From positions 10,169,882 to 10,233,881 of the forward strand of contig NC_061863.1 of assembly GCF_907164915.1 (NCBI RefSeq): a DNA stretch of 64,000 bases. The letters run 5' to 3'. Within the stretch, counting starts at the first letter, position 1; the number at the start of each line of letters is the position of its first letter. The notes beneath the pieces were generated by a model. It saw nothing but the letters and a program-made list of their open reading frames with translations, was not told the DNA's origin and ran no database searches. A program made the translations under genes and the position numbers. The DNA comes from Impatiens glandulifera. Lineage: Eukaryota; Streptophyta; Magnoliopsida; Ericales; Balsaminaceae. Below are positions 44,188 through 57,128 of this stretch, piece by piece.

Positions 44188-45510
44188 ATGGGAAGCATGA
44201 CCCACAACGATAAGCCACCAATGCTAAATAGTGAAGCGTTTAGCAGCTGGAAGAAACAGATGTATCTACATCTGATTATGCTGGATGATGAGATGAGCAG
44301 AGTTCTAAAAGAAGGACCGATAAGGATCAACAAGGAGATAGATGCATGGACGACTAAAGATCGAAGAAGAAGTAACCTGAACAACCATTGCATGAGACAC
44401 ATCTACAAAGCTATAGATGACAACACACTCAACAAAATCTCAGATTGTTAAAATGCAAAGGAAGCCTGGGAAACAATCATTCAGGTTCATGAAGGAAATG
44501 AAAGGACAAAAGAAAACAAAATCTTGGTGGCAACTCAAAAATATGAGAACATCAGGATGAAACCGGGAGAAAATATTAAAGAATTCAGCAACCGGTTCAC
44601 TAGTGTGGTCAACGAATTACAGACACTCAGAAAGAGATATGAAAACCGGGAGATAATCATCAAAGCCTTAAGATCATTGCCGAGTACATGGGATATCAAG
44701 ACCATGGTGATGAGGGAGTCAAGCAACCTCGGGCAGATGAAGCTGCACGACATGTTTGAGGACCTGAAAGCATACGAGTTCGAGATAAAGTCTCGGATCG
44801 AAGACGAAGCATCAACATCAACCGTAACCAAAGCCCTGGTTACATCGGTGGAACTGGCGGTCCGTGTATCAACCGCTCCGGCTCCCGTCAAAAACGCTGA
44901 CCAGATCAGTGAAGACTTGATGGCGATGCTAGCACATAAATTCGGGAGATTCATGAAGAAGAATCAATCACCATCGAACAACAATTTCAATTATAATTAT
45001 ACTAATAAATCTAATAAAAGATGTTATAACTATGATGGTTTTGGTCATTTCAGGTCGGAATGCAGAAAACCGAGAAGTGACGACCGAAAACTGGGTAACA
45101 ACTGTCAAGGTAACAACTATCAATGTAACAACTATCAAGGTAACAACTACCAAGGAAACGACTACCGAAGGAATGACAACCAAAGAAACAACTACAGAAG
45201 GAACGACAACCAGCAAACCGATGAAAGAAAAGATATTCAAAAGGCACTCATCGCATCCGACGGTGGAAGCGACTAGGCATACTCCGACAACGAAAATGAT
45301 GAAGAAAGAGTCAACTGCTTCATGGAAAATGAAGAAGAGGTATTTTATTTCTCTTATGATGAATTTACATAAAGAAGATTTAGTTACTACACTCAACGAA
45401 ATGGTCGCTGAGTTTAGAAACTTATCTGCTTATATACCGACCTGATCAGAACATGAAACCGGAGAGTCAAGTGGTACCGCTGGTGAGCCATGCGAAACTA
45501 TGGTATATGA
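44188..45510 (+). pseudogene. gag: copia gag, copy B, with premature stop
   Basis: Starts MGSMTHNDKPPMLNS; this ATG is ATT in copy A. TAA at 44449-44451 (CAA in copy A) cuts the capsid domain. Beyond it the frame is open to TAG at 45274-45276, the stop shared with copy A, and keeps the knuckle CYNYDGFGHFRSEC with the last Cys present but the second Cys replaced by Tyr, followed by an N/Q/Y/R-rich repeat (GNNYQ units). Copies A and B were thus inactivated by different changes on top of a shared defect. Confidence 0.85.
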
Positions 45511-45514
45511 ACCG

Positions 45515-46240
45515 ACTGGACTATCCTTAGAAAATAAGGAGACAATTTAACCATTAACTAAAGAAGATGAACGAACAAAATACATTACGGTTGCTTGGGA
45601 AAAATCCCGTGAAGCCGTAAACCAGATGTACAAATATAACAGACATCCTAAATGTAAATTTGGTATTGTATACAAAGATAACAAATCCTCCAACCAAAAC
45701 AGTTCTAATGGGATGAAACTCACAAAAGACAATCTTCCTTTCGTAAGATTTGTCAAGAGCTCTTCAACCAATATTGAGGCAGAAACTGTCCTAAAACCGG
45801 AACTAAAATTTGTAAGTTCAACCAACTCAGAGAAATGGTTTAATCCTGAGAGAAGGAGAGCCAACCGGTCAGGAGACAAACAAACCAGAACACGTTCACC
45901 CAAAACTAATCAAAAATCACCATCACGGCGACACAAGGAACTCTTAGGAAGCAACAAGAGGTTAAGCCAAACTATATTAGAACCATTACTGGGAAAATGA
46001 TCCGACTTATTAAGGACTGGATCTTAAAGGGACTAATCAACCACGGACCCAACTGAATATGGGTACTAGAAAGGTGTAAATATTTATTTTTCGCAGGTTA
46101 GGAGAAGCAACCGACTAAGAAACTCGGAATGGTACCTGGACAGCGGATGCTCAAGACACATGACCGGTAATAGCGAATTGTTAACCGACATCACTCATAA
46201 AACCGGAGCAATAATCACATTTGGTGACAACTCAAAAGGT
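45515..46240 (+). pseudogene. copia protease start, pol truncated, copy B
   Basis: As in 5631-6357: LKPELKFVSSTNSEKWF, a stop near 46000, then EWYLDSGCSRHMTG with Asp-Ser-Gly at 46138-46146 and ITFGDNSKG, running straight into LTR sequence. Confidence 0.82.
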
Positions 46241-46242
46241 AC

Positions 46243-47375
46243 AGATCAAGCCGCACTAAACCGGTTGAAGCACATAGCGCAGTAATTCGGCTTCAAATCA
46301 TCAAGTCATGATCAAGAGGAACCGACTTGGAGAATTTACTAACCGGATCGGTCAATAATAATCTTCCAATCTAGCCGGCTCATACTACGAAAAGATCAAA
46401 CGGGAAACTTTGAAAATAAGATGACGTAATATGACGAGATAAAAACGTCTTGGAAATATACAAGAAGATAAGATCCGGATCAGAAGTATTTCATAAAAAC
46501 AATGATGATCTACTTATCCAAGATCCAAAGCAAAATCTAAATCTGGCATTCGGAGCGTGCATGCTTGTCATGTGTCCAAATATGCAAGCCGCTCACGTCA
46601 TCAGAACCTGACTGGTGCACGCATGTTTGCCAAGTATTAGAAAGGTTAAACGTGCACACAACATCTCTGAACCGGCGTGACTTCAGATGACCAATCCAAC
46701 GGAGAGAGAAAAAGGTGACCGTTAGAATATCCTTCACTATAAAAGGAAGACAAAGTGTCTTCATTAAACGCAATAGTTTTGTATTATTAAGAGAAACAGT
46801 TGAACATTCATTAGTAAAAGGAAATCCCACGTGCGACTCTAAATAGTAGTTGAAATCCTTGAAGGCGTTGTTGTTGTATTGAGTTATTGTATTACATTAT
46901 CGTGAGTGGTGTAATCGACGAGTAGTGATTAAGGCTCGTTCGACATTGTGTGAGTGTTGTAACATTCAAGTTAGTGAAAATCCTTCTCATCATCTGAGAA
47001 GAAGGGGTGGCGTAGGAGAGTTTGCTCCGAACATCCATACAAAATCTTGTCTCGTGTTATTTTCTTTATTTTCGGCTTACTCACTAAACCGATCTATCAT
47101 CTACTCCAAACCGAACTGGTCCATTTCTCCTCTCTAACCGACTCCTTCCAAATATCATCCAAATCAAATTTTGAGTGTTGCTTCAAGTTGAAATAGACAT
47201 TTCCGCCCTTGAACCCGGTTCAAGAGTCTGTGATAGCTTGCGCAGTGTTAAGAAGCGGTTTTAGTCTCTAACTGGACTATCACCAACTAGTGTGTGTGTA
47301 TTGTTGTGTTGTTGTAAGAATTCACCCTTAAGAAACCGGAACCCCGGTCCTCCAAGGGCGATCCCGATCCTAATA
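46243..47375 (+). repeat. 3' LTR of copia element, copy B
   Basis: Lacks the same 74 bp as in copy A and ends CCTAATA, the same altered end, confirming common descent. Confidence 0.9.
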
Positions 47376-48385
47376 GTGATCCTTTCCAGACTAGATGATT
47401 CCCACTGACCCATCAGTGTTCTTATAACCTCATCAAATGGTGCTTTCATATTACCCATGAAATGACCAACTATGACGAACTCCCATGCCTTTACACATTT
47501 TTCTTCGATTTCTGGTGAAAGTTCAAACCAGTTCGGATGATCAAGAATTATTACCTTTAGGAATAACATTCCACAAATTTTTTTCCTGCCAGGTTCTGTT
47601 TAGGTTGCTCATGATTGTGTACACCGTCGTTTTATTACATTTTGATATTTCCTTCATGGCGTCAACCGTCCACTTGATCACTTCATCATATTGGTCCTTG
47701 TTGAATAAATTCTAATTTTTCAGATAATGACTGTTAAATTAAACATTCAATTGGTTGCTTCTTTCCTTAGCCATAATGATATCCTATTTGTTGACTTGAA
47801 AAATCAAATTCTTCATCTGGTTTCTCAGTCTTGCCAAGTTTTCTATTTCATTTTTCCTCATAGACCACTTTGGACCAGAAGTAGGATCCTTATTATCAAC
47901 CTGCATGCTCTATTTGCCAGGAGTTGCAATAGTAGGAGCAGTAGAGGAGATGACTGTTTCAGGGTTGCTATCTTTTTGTGTTTGCTTATTCTTTTCAGCC
48001 CATATAACCCTTGTGTTTCCAACTAAATCGTTTCCTTCAACTGATCCAATCTTCTTTAGTATGTCCCTATCTGTGCTCTTCTCATGTGTACCAGATTTCC
48101 TCTTTTGAATGCTATTAATAGGAGTTTCGGGATCTAGAATAGCAAGAGGGGAAAAAGCACCCAGGTTCAATGTCTCAGGACTAGCTTCAAGAATCACGGT
48201 CTCATTAAAATCCACCTCTTCATTCTTCTTGGAACTTGAGTTATTTGCTTTCATGTTTTCCTTTCCTTAGTTTTGGATTCATTCTTTCCCTTCCTAACTA
48301 TTTTGGAGTTTCTCAATCCTGTTTCATGATCGATCCTTTTAGTTTCAACGCTTGTCTTACGAGAGAATTTCCTTTTAATATAAAT
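47376..48385 (-). pseudogene. LINE ORF1 N-terminal part, copy B
   Basis: Close copy of 7491-8495 (FELSPEIEEKCVKAW, VIVGHFMGNMKAPF; ANNSSSKKNEEVDFNE). The C-terminal half that copy A keeps at 72-1758 is deleted here. Confidence 0.75.
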
Positions 48386-48390
48386 TAGAT

Positions 48391-49062
48391 TTTTATTTTG
48401 GAAAAATGACTTAGTATCATTTTATTAAAAATTCCCAAAAACGGAAAAAAAAACCACAAGTTTAAGAGATCATTCTAGACAGGCCTAGAATGATTTTGAA
48501 GTCGTAACATTCTGAATAAAAGTTAAAAAGCTAAAAATATAAATGAATTATCTAATTACAATGCTTACAATTCTAGTGAGTTAAAAAAACAGTAAATTTC
48601 AATTACTGCAGATATTCCAGTTTTGCTCCGTGCTTGAAATTCTTCTCCACGTTCCCGCGAGGGCACTGCAATCCGATACAATATCTTTCCATAACTCTTC
48701 AACGCTCATGCGGGTTCTGCCATATACCCTTGTATTCCGTTCTTGCCAAATGTTATACACCATTGCTCTAAAGTTGAACTTGATCACACTTATTGCAACT
48801 CTATTTCCCTTGGCTTTGAGTAGTGTCGTTTCTTTGATTTCATTCCATTTGCTCGGGAAACTGATCAGCTCCAGACTTTTATAAAATATGTCCTAAAGCT
48901 CCGAAGCAATATAGTAGCTCCTGAATAGGTGATCTATGGTTTCTTCATTTCCTCTTCATAGAAGACAACTCGCGTCCGTGATGCTCATATATTTGCTGCT
49001 ACGATCACAAGTGCTGAGTCTTTCCCAGAGGGCTCCATAGGTGAACTAGTGTCGAGGGATTA
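48391..49062 (-). mobile_element. LINE ORF2 C-terminus and 3' UTR, copy B of 8505-9180
   Basis: Minus frame 48599-48787 reads MIKFNFRAMVYNIWQERN, RTRMSVEELWKDIVSDCS, GTWRRISSTEQNWNICSN then stop: the intact end of LINE ORF2. Confidence 0.75.
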
Positions 49063-50757
49063 TATTTTTTTTTGGGGAAAAACGACTTAGCGTCATTTCA
49101 TTAAAAATTCACAAAAATGGGAAAAAAACCCACGAGTTTAAGAGATCATTCTAGACAGGCCTAGAATGATTTTGAAGTCGTAACATTCTGAGTAAAAGCT
49201 AAAAAGCTAAAAACGTAAATGAATTATTTGATTACAATGCTTTCAATTCTAGTGAGTTTAAAAAACAGTAAATTCCAGTTCCTACAGATATTCCAGTTCT
49301 GCTCCGTGCTTGGAATTCTTGTTCACATTTCTACGAGGACGCTGCAATCCGATATAATATATTTCCATAACTCTTCAACGCTCCTGCATGTTCTGCAATA
49401 TACCCTTGCATTATGTTCTTGCTAAATGTTATACACCACTGCTCCAAAGCCGCACTTGAACACGTTTGTTGCAAATCTATTTCCCTTGGCTTTGAGCAGT
49501 GTTGCATCTTTGATTTCATTCCAGTCGCTCGGGAAACTGTTCAGCTCTAGGCTTTTATAGATTCTGTCTCAAAGCTCTGAAGCAATACAGTAGCTCCCGA
49601 ATAAGTGATTTATGATTTCTTCATTTTCTCTATATAGAAATCAGCTTGCATCCGGGATGCTCATATACTTGTTGATACGATCACGAGTGCAACGTCTTTC
49701 CCAGAAGGCGAGCCATAGGATGAACTGGTGTCTAGTAATAATAGTCGTTGACCACACAAGAGGAGCCCATTCTACTTTCTGCGCTTTTTCCCGGGTTACC
49801 TCCCATATTTTCTTCGATACCAGTTTCCCATTGTCCTCAGCTTCCCATTCATTAATATTCGGTCTGTCGTGTAGTTATATGTTACTTATATGATCAAGTA
49901 TCCTCTGTCCTTCTGGATTTCTTCTAATGAGTGAGTCCTAATTCCCGTGTTTAATGTCTCTAATTTTTGCTTCTGTGCAGTCCCTTCTAATGCGAGTATT
50001 TTGAAACTCATCATTGTGGATGATATTCTTGTTTTCGAACTAGGGGTCGTGCCAAAATAGAGTGCATTTCTCGTCCCTTAGCCAGATGTCATAAAGATCT
50101 ACAATATCGCTTCTTAGTTTAAGAATCTTTTTTAGAGACCAGCTTATACTTTCATAAATTTTGTAGGTCCAGATGTTGTTTTCGTATTTCATAAACCTCG
50201 TACGCACCAATTTGATTCATAGTGACTCCTGATTGCGCTCCAAAGCCCACAGATGCTTGAAGGTGAGAGCCTTGTTCCACTCGATACAGTTCTTCAAGCC
50301 GATGCCTCCCTCGTCCTTCGGTTTATAGAGAATGTTCCATTTGACTTTTTTTCCTCCTCTTCCGCTACTGCCCCAGATAAAGTTCCTCATCAGCGTATCG
50401 AGCTCATTCATTACCTTCTTCGGAATGACCATCTATTGCGCCCAGTAGCCAACTATGCCCATGACCACGGTTTTGATAAGTTTGATCCTCCCTGCATAAG
50501 AATTTTTTTTCGCTGCTCAGCCAGATATCGTGTGTTTTATCTTTTCAATCAGCGGTTTGTAGTGTGAGATCTCGATCTGCTTTGCGGTTAACGAAATTCC
50601 TAAGTACCTTATGGGAAAACTGTCTTCCTTGATGCCCATGATGTTGAAGATGTCATTCTTTGTTTCGTCCTTCACGCCTCCATACAATGCCACACTTTTG
50701 CTTTCATTAAAGAGAACATGTATTGTTTTATCGCTACTATTTAAAGAGAACATAAGT
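49063..50757 (-). mobile_element. 5'-truncated LINE (late RT to 3' end), copy B of 9181-10858
   Basis: Contains the late RT segment (50517-50753), MRNFIWGSSGRGGKKVKW and KDEGGIGLKNCIEWNKAL (50217-50432), zf-RVT region and 3' UTR. More frameshifts than copy A in the zf-RVT part. Confidence 0.78.
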
Positions 50758-53718
50758 ATTATTCAATCAATACTAATAGGATCCTAAAATTTTAGTTTTG
50801 AAATTCTTTTTTAATTTAAATTAAACGTTTTAAAATTACAAATTTTATATTGTTATTCATACTAAATTTATATTAAAAAATGTATGTAAGAAGATTAAAG
50901 TAATAGTAGTATGAAAGGTTCAATACTAATTATAAGATATATTATTAATGGTTAGTAAATATGATATTAATTTATTTGTCTTACTTAATATAATATATTG
51001 TATTACTATGAATACTAAAAATATGTAATTAATTAAAATTAAATTTGTTTAATTCATTACGCATCTAAAACTTAGAGAAAAAAAAAGAAACCAAAAATTG
51101 TAAAAAAAAGGAAAAAAGTGTTTGTCTAAAAATAAAAATTAAAGTTGATAAAAATAAAAAAGATGAGTGAATATAATTCTCTCTCCATATAAACTTGAGA
51201 ACTATGAAAATAAGTTCTTAAATTTTTATGAATGTGTAAAACTTTATAAAAAAAAATATATTTTCACCCTTATTTATATTAAATAGTCAAATTTTTTAAT
51301 TTTTTAAAAGACTGAATTTTTATTATAATATATATTTTAAAATAAATATAATATAATATTTAAATTTGCAAGGGTGGGATTACGAGAATTCTTCTGAGTA
51401 AATATAATAATGCTTAACTTTAATGCTTAACTTTAAATTACTGAGTACTCGCACCAAAACGTATTACCTGTTTTTGGTAAATTAAAGGGTCAAATTATTA
51501 ATTCATGAACTTACCACCAATAGGACAAAAAATAATATTCAAAAGTAGTTAAAATTTTTCGTCGCCATAAAATTATCCCAGTCAACCACACCTAAAAACA
51601 TATTAATCAACCATGGTAGAAAAATACCACAATTAATCGTCACGATTGTGCAAACCGCATTTAAAGATAGGTTAATCAATAAGAGAGGTAAATTTATCTT
51701 AATTAATAGTCTTTAACTACGGTTTTATAAATATGAACAAATGATTTTTAAAAAGAAGGTCGTAATATTGCTCTCTATATATATATAGTTCATGATGTTG
51801 ATGTAAATTTATATAAGAGTCTCGATTATGAGACGTCTAAGATAAAAGTCAATACATGGATCTCGACTGCGACGTCAATATGTAAAAGTGATTTTTTTTC
51901 ACGTTCTCCTCAATTTTGGAATAAAAATCATTCCTATAATGTGCACACAATAAGGTAGAGACTCATATACAACTTATGTCAGTAGATGTGTATTTATTTT
52001 AGTTTCATTATAGTTTGGAATTATAAACATTTTCTTTTTATCATGTGTAGACAATTTGGTGTAACCAAGAATAAAACTAACTCATTTACACTTCATTATT
52101 TTGTTTAATAATTTTTTTCATGCTAGTATGTGTACATATTTTTTTAGAACTTTTAGTGCTTATTTAACTACATAAATAAAGCTAACTCATTTATACTTCA
52201 TGATTCTTTGAAATATTTTTGTCGTGCTCTTATATGTTAGCATGTTTCACGTTCTTACTTATTAACATAAATTATGAATTTTTATGGATCTTCATAAAGA
52301 ATACGCGGTTACGAAGATCCCACAATTGTTACTGATATTAGACCATAGAAAGTCATTAAAAAGTATATGAAACTTGGTTTGACTTATATTTATTTTTATT
52401 CATATTGATGCTTTAGCTTTTGTTGCTTTATTTGACACGTTTTTATTCAATATTTTCTAACCTATTATAAATTTATTTTTTTATTAGAAATTATGTGTAT
52501 TAATTGTTATCATATAAATATTAATGTCCAATTAATGTGATCTATTAAAGTATAAAGATTATGAGCTTATTTAAAATCTATAATAAATATGGGGATATAT
52601 TTGTGTAAAAGCATAAATACCATTTACTATTTTGTTGAAAGATTGAATACTAAATGGGTATATTTAGGTTAGGTCCCCAACCAATATAGATTGCTTACAT
52701 ATTATGTTAAACTTATTAGACTGAAAGGTAAATGTTCTCTCTCAAGAACATTCAAGGGCTATCGATAGAGGGATTAAAGACTTCAACTCCACCCACATTA
52801 GATATTTCGATCTAGGTCAAGATCCAGAACTGGATCTAAAATCGAGAGAAGATCCGAAGAACAACGAAGAACGACTTAATGAATTGTTCTTCATTATTCA
52901 TGTACGTTTCCGCAACTATAAATTATCTCAATTTATCAATATAGAGTATTAAGATTATAAAACTAAAGAATAAAAGATTTAAAATGAATATTTTAATAAG
53001 TGGTATCAGATCATTATTTATGGCAAACTATTGAAATTTAAGTTTATTAAAATTTAAGAATATGATCAAATGTTGTTTAAATACATTGTTGATATAATTC
53101 AAAAGAAAACTATCATAGTTTTAGTTAGGAAATTAAAATTTAATTTATAAGATCTTGAAAGAATGTAAAAGAATTAAATAAAGGAATTTTTCATCGAAAA
53201 TTTTGAAGTAAGGAACAAAAGATATCAAATTCATGTAAGAGGAAATTGAACATGTTTTGATTAAAGAATTAGGATTAGGAACGGTTCACTTTGTATAATT
53301 GGATATAATACATGAATATCTAAACTTATGATAAAGAAGTTTATGATAAAGAAGTTGATGCATGAAATCGTAATGTGATTTTATTAATTATCCAAATATA
53401 TTTTTTTTATTTTTTAAAATTATTTATTTATTTAATTATTATAATTAATTAAGGAAATTTAATTTTGAATAATATTTATCTCTTTAAAATATTTATCAAT
53501 ATATGATTAAAGAAAAATAATTATTTATTTTAAAGTAATAAATATCTAAAGATTAAGGAAATAAATAAAAGTTCATATATCTATAAAAGAAATAAAGTAA
53601 ATTTTAAATTTATTTATAAAGAAAATAGATTGTAAGAATTTATATTAAGAGATTAATGTTATATATATTTAAGTATATACACATATTATTCACAATTAAT
53701 TAAGAAATTAAGATATAT

Positions 53719-53762
<44 letters not shown>

Positions 53763-54380
53763 GATAACAAGGATAAAGTGGAATAAATATTTAATGATTA
53801 TATCAATTAAAAGAATATTATATATATTCATAATTATTTAATTGTGAAGGAATGGATTAAATTTCATAACTTACTTAATATATTAATTATTTATAGATAA
53901 AAGAATTATGACTAATTAAAGAATGAATTATATACCTCAACTATTATAATTAATTAAATAATTCAGATTTCAGATTATTAAGTAATTAAATAATTTAAAA
54001 TAATGAGAAATATTTGAATCGTGAGTAAAATCACAATTATTTGTTTTGTGTTAGACGTATATGTAAGTTATGCAATTTTGATAATTAAAACAATATTTGG
54101 ATTTGTAGTATTAATAACGGTAATCCTGGAAAAACTCCTTTGTGTAGGTTCTGTGAAAATATCGAGGTTCAAGAATTTATTTTAAAATAAAAATTATTTT
54201 AAAAAGATTTTATGGATTCTTAACATATTTTTAAATTAATTAAAAATAATTAACTTTGTAGATTAATTTTAAATAATTCAAAGAATTTTGATAATCAAAT
54301 CACAATTTGTTTAAAAAAAAATCATTTTGTTTAAATTAATTAAATATAATTAATTTAAAAAATATTAATTATTTTGATAT
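50758..54380. other. AT-rich DNA, copy B of 10859-14280, no gene seen
   Basis: Same order as copy A, including the LTR end and primer-like TGGTATCAGATC near 53003. Indels against A: +29 bp at about 52305, +about 45 bp at about 52797, -15 bp in the 15-bp repeat (53325), +about 150 bp AT-rich at 53709-53860. Confidence 0.6.
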
Positions 54381-54458
54381 AAAGTCGCCAATTAAATTTT
54401 AAAAATCAATAAAAGTTGGCATACATGGTACACACGTATTAACAAGAGCTTCTTTTAG

Positions 54459-54890
54459 TTCATTTTGGGAAAAACGACTTAGCGTCATTTCATTAAAAAA
54501 ATTCAAATACGGGAAAAGAACCACGAGTTTAAGAGATCATTTTAGACAGACCTATAATGATTTTGAAGTCGTAACATTCTGAATAAAAGCTAAAAATCTA
54601 AAAACGTAAATAAATTATCTAATTACAATGTTTTCAATTCTAGTGAGTTAAAATAACGGTAAATTTTAGTTCTTGCAGATATTCCAGTTCTGCTCCGTGC
54701 TTAGAATTCTTCTCCACGTTTCCGCGAGGGCGCTGCAATCCGATACAATATCTTTCCATAACTCTTCAACGCTCCTGTGGGTTCTGCCATATACCCTTGC
54801 ATTCCGTTATTGCCAAATATTATACACCACTGCTCCAAAGCCGCACTTGAACACGCTTGTTGCAAATCTATTTCCCTTGGTTTTGATTAG
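54459..54890 (-). mobile_element. Short 5'-truncated LINE, copy B of 14357-14788
   Basis: Same insertion point and length, with TTAGTTCAT on both sides. Confidence 0.75.
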
Positions 54891-55676
54891 TTCATAGTTT
54901 TGGGATACCCAGGAAAGCGCTTTCATACTTCATCCTCCATACCCGTTTTAAAAACGATCTCTACTTATAAAGTTGACTTTTGAAAATTGATTGTATAACG
55001 TTTGAGTTTTAACCGATTATTCTTCTGGTCCTAAGCATGCATAAGGTTTGTGCATTATTTAAAATATTGAAACAACAATATTTAAATACTGATATTTGTT
55101 GTTGATGATTGTTTATGAAGGAAATACCTGAAGAATATCAGTCATTTTTTAAAGGCATTAGGGTTTAGAAATAAACACCACACGAACCTTTGTTAAAGGC
55201 ATTTTTTTATGAAAATATCCCAAAAATATTTTAAAAGCATTATCTAATTTTTCAGGATTTTTAGAAAATGATTTGGAGTCTCAAAATTTTAAAAATAATT
55301 TTAGATTTTAAAAAGTGGAACCAAATAGTCCTTAGAAGCTCTCGGTCGAGACTCGAGATCTTCGGTCTAAGTGCTGAAGTTCCTCAATCTGGATGCTAAG
55401 AACTTTCGATCCTTGGATGATCTTACCAGTCTAGGTGTACAAACTTATCTTGGGCTAGAATGAGGCTAAATCCCTCGGTCGAGGTGTATGAACCTCTCAT
55501 TCCTAGGCTAGCTCTAATCTAGATCCCTTAGTCTTGGGTTCAAGAGCTCTCGGTCATAAGTTTGAGTTTCTCGTTCCCAAGGTCTGACCTCACGGTCCCG
55601 AGGTTTGGGAGTCTCGGTCCTAGGTGGAAATCCTTGTCGGATTTCTCGGTCCTAACTCAAGAATATCGGTCGGACC

Positions 55677-57128
55677 CAGGACCGGCCCAAGGGCAAGCAC
55701 AGAAAGCCCATGGGCTAGGGAAGACCCACCCCCTGGGCAGCCCAATTCTTATTTTAAAAAAAATTACTGTGATATTTCTTACATTTTTTTCCATTTTAAA
55801 TAGTAACTTTTTTTAATTTTTCTTTTTCTTTTTCTTTTCAAGCATGACCATCACAATCTAATTATTTTATATTATTCTCCCAATTTCTTAATTTAATATA
55901 TTTTTTTAAAATTTTTATAAACTACTTAAATTAATATATATTCTTATAAATTATATAAACTTCTTATATTTATAAATTCTACATAATATACTCTAACTTT
56001 ATTAAATTTTTTCTAATTTTTGAATTAGTTCTCAAATTTTCTAAGGTTATTTTTTTAATCATATTTTAATTTATATACTTAAATATTTTATTATAACTAT
56101 ATTGATTTTTTGAATTAGGTATTTAGTAAATTAGTAATTAATATGTTATTGTTAATACTTAATGCTTGTGATAAATTTTAGTTATTTAGTATCAATCCAA
56201 GGAAATTAGAAATTTAGTTTTAAAATACTTCATTTCCGTTACTTAGAAACTAGTAATTAATATGATAGTTATTAGATTATAAGTTTATAAATTAGGATTT
56301 AAAATTATGTTATATATAAATAATGTCATAACATGTTTGTTGAATTACTATTTGTTAATTTTTATAAAAAAATTAATTATTTTAATATATGTATTTTTTG
56401 AGTTATGACAAAGAATATAAATCAAAATATAGTGAGGTTTCGTCAATTTCAAAAACAAACTTCTAGATCTTATAATAGAAGAATCAAACGACGAAATGAT
56501 GCATGACAAAGTCATTGATGTGCTCGATTTCTAAATTATTCAATGCAAAAAATCAAAGTTCTATCCCTTCGAGTTCGAGTCTTAGAGATGAAGACATAAG
56601 TGATAGAGAAAATGACACTATTAGAAATAAAAAATAAGTCATGAAGAAAATAATGTCATTAGAGATGAATGTGATAATGAAGAAGATGATACTTTTCAAT
56701 ATGAGGTTTTGAATCACCTACAAATGATAATATTAGAGATCAATGTATCAATGAAAAAATGAGTATCAAGGTGTTAATGAAGAAAATGAAAAAGAAGAAA
56801 AATGTATTGATGGAGAAAATGATGAGGAAGAGGAAGAGGAAGAGGAAGAGGAAGAGGAAGAGGAAAGTGTTAACGAGGATTATGAGGATAAATATGTTAT
56901 TAAAAATGTGAACTACGATCCGGGAATGTGAGGAAATATTTACGACAAAATGAAGATAATGTTAGTTGTTCGAGGTCCAATTAAGATCATAAATGAAAAT
57001 GATGTATTTCTAAACAAAAGTGTTCGAGATAGACACTTTTCATTTTCTCTTTATTTAAAACAAAAATTTTGTATTTATAAATTAAAAAATGTGGGTCTAG
57101 GGCAATCCAACATTGCGGGCCGACATTG
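55677..57128 (+). mobile_element. hAT element (TTF-type), 1452 bp, decayed
   Basis: 8-bp duplication GTCGGACC at 55669-55676 and 57129-57136. Ends CAGGACCGGCCC and, inverted, CAATGTCGGCCC. It holds only the N-terminal part of a transposase. It sits beyond the A/B homology, in the CGGTCC-rich part of the LTR-family unit. Confidence 0.88.
56400..57092 (+). pseudogene. hAT transposase N-terminal fragment
   Basis: Early part (56404-56490) resembles the basic start of TTF-type hAT transposases; it is followed by an acidic Glu/Asp run (56820-56870) and by NYDPGM, stop, GNIYDKMKIMLVVRGPIKI, then DRHFSFSLYL. The Y-D-P-G-x-W and R-G-P-I blocks and the R-H-F-S block are those before the TTF zinc finger; the Trp codon is now TGA. 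Nothing of the zinc finger or catalytic core remains. Confidence 0.75.

Larger units (their letters stand above)
43421..47375 (+). mobile_element. Ty1-copia retrotransposon, pol-deleted, copy B (5' LTR truncated)
   Basis: Same element as 1759-7490: 5' LTR remnant 43421-44142, primer site 44145-44156, gag, protease start, the same pol-to-LTR junction (46240), 3' LTR 46243-47375 and GTGAT at 47376-47380. The first 480 bp of the 5' LTR and 1.67 kb of LINE ORF1 are gone through one deletion (compare 88-2240), joined at a shared GTG. It lacks the LTR insertion present at 4332. Confidence 0.9.
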
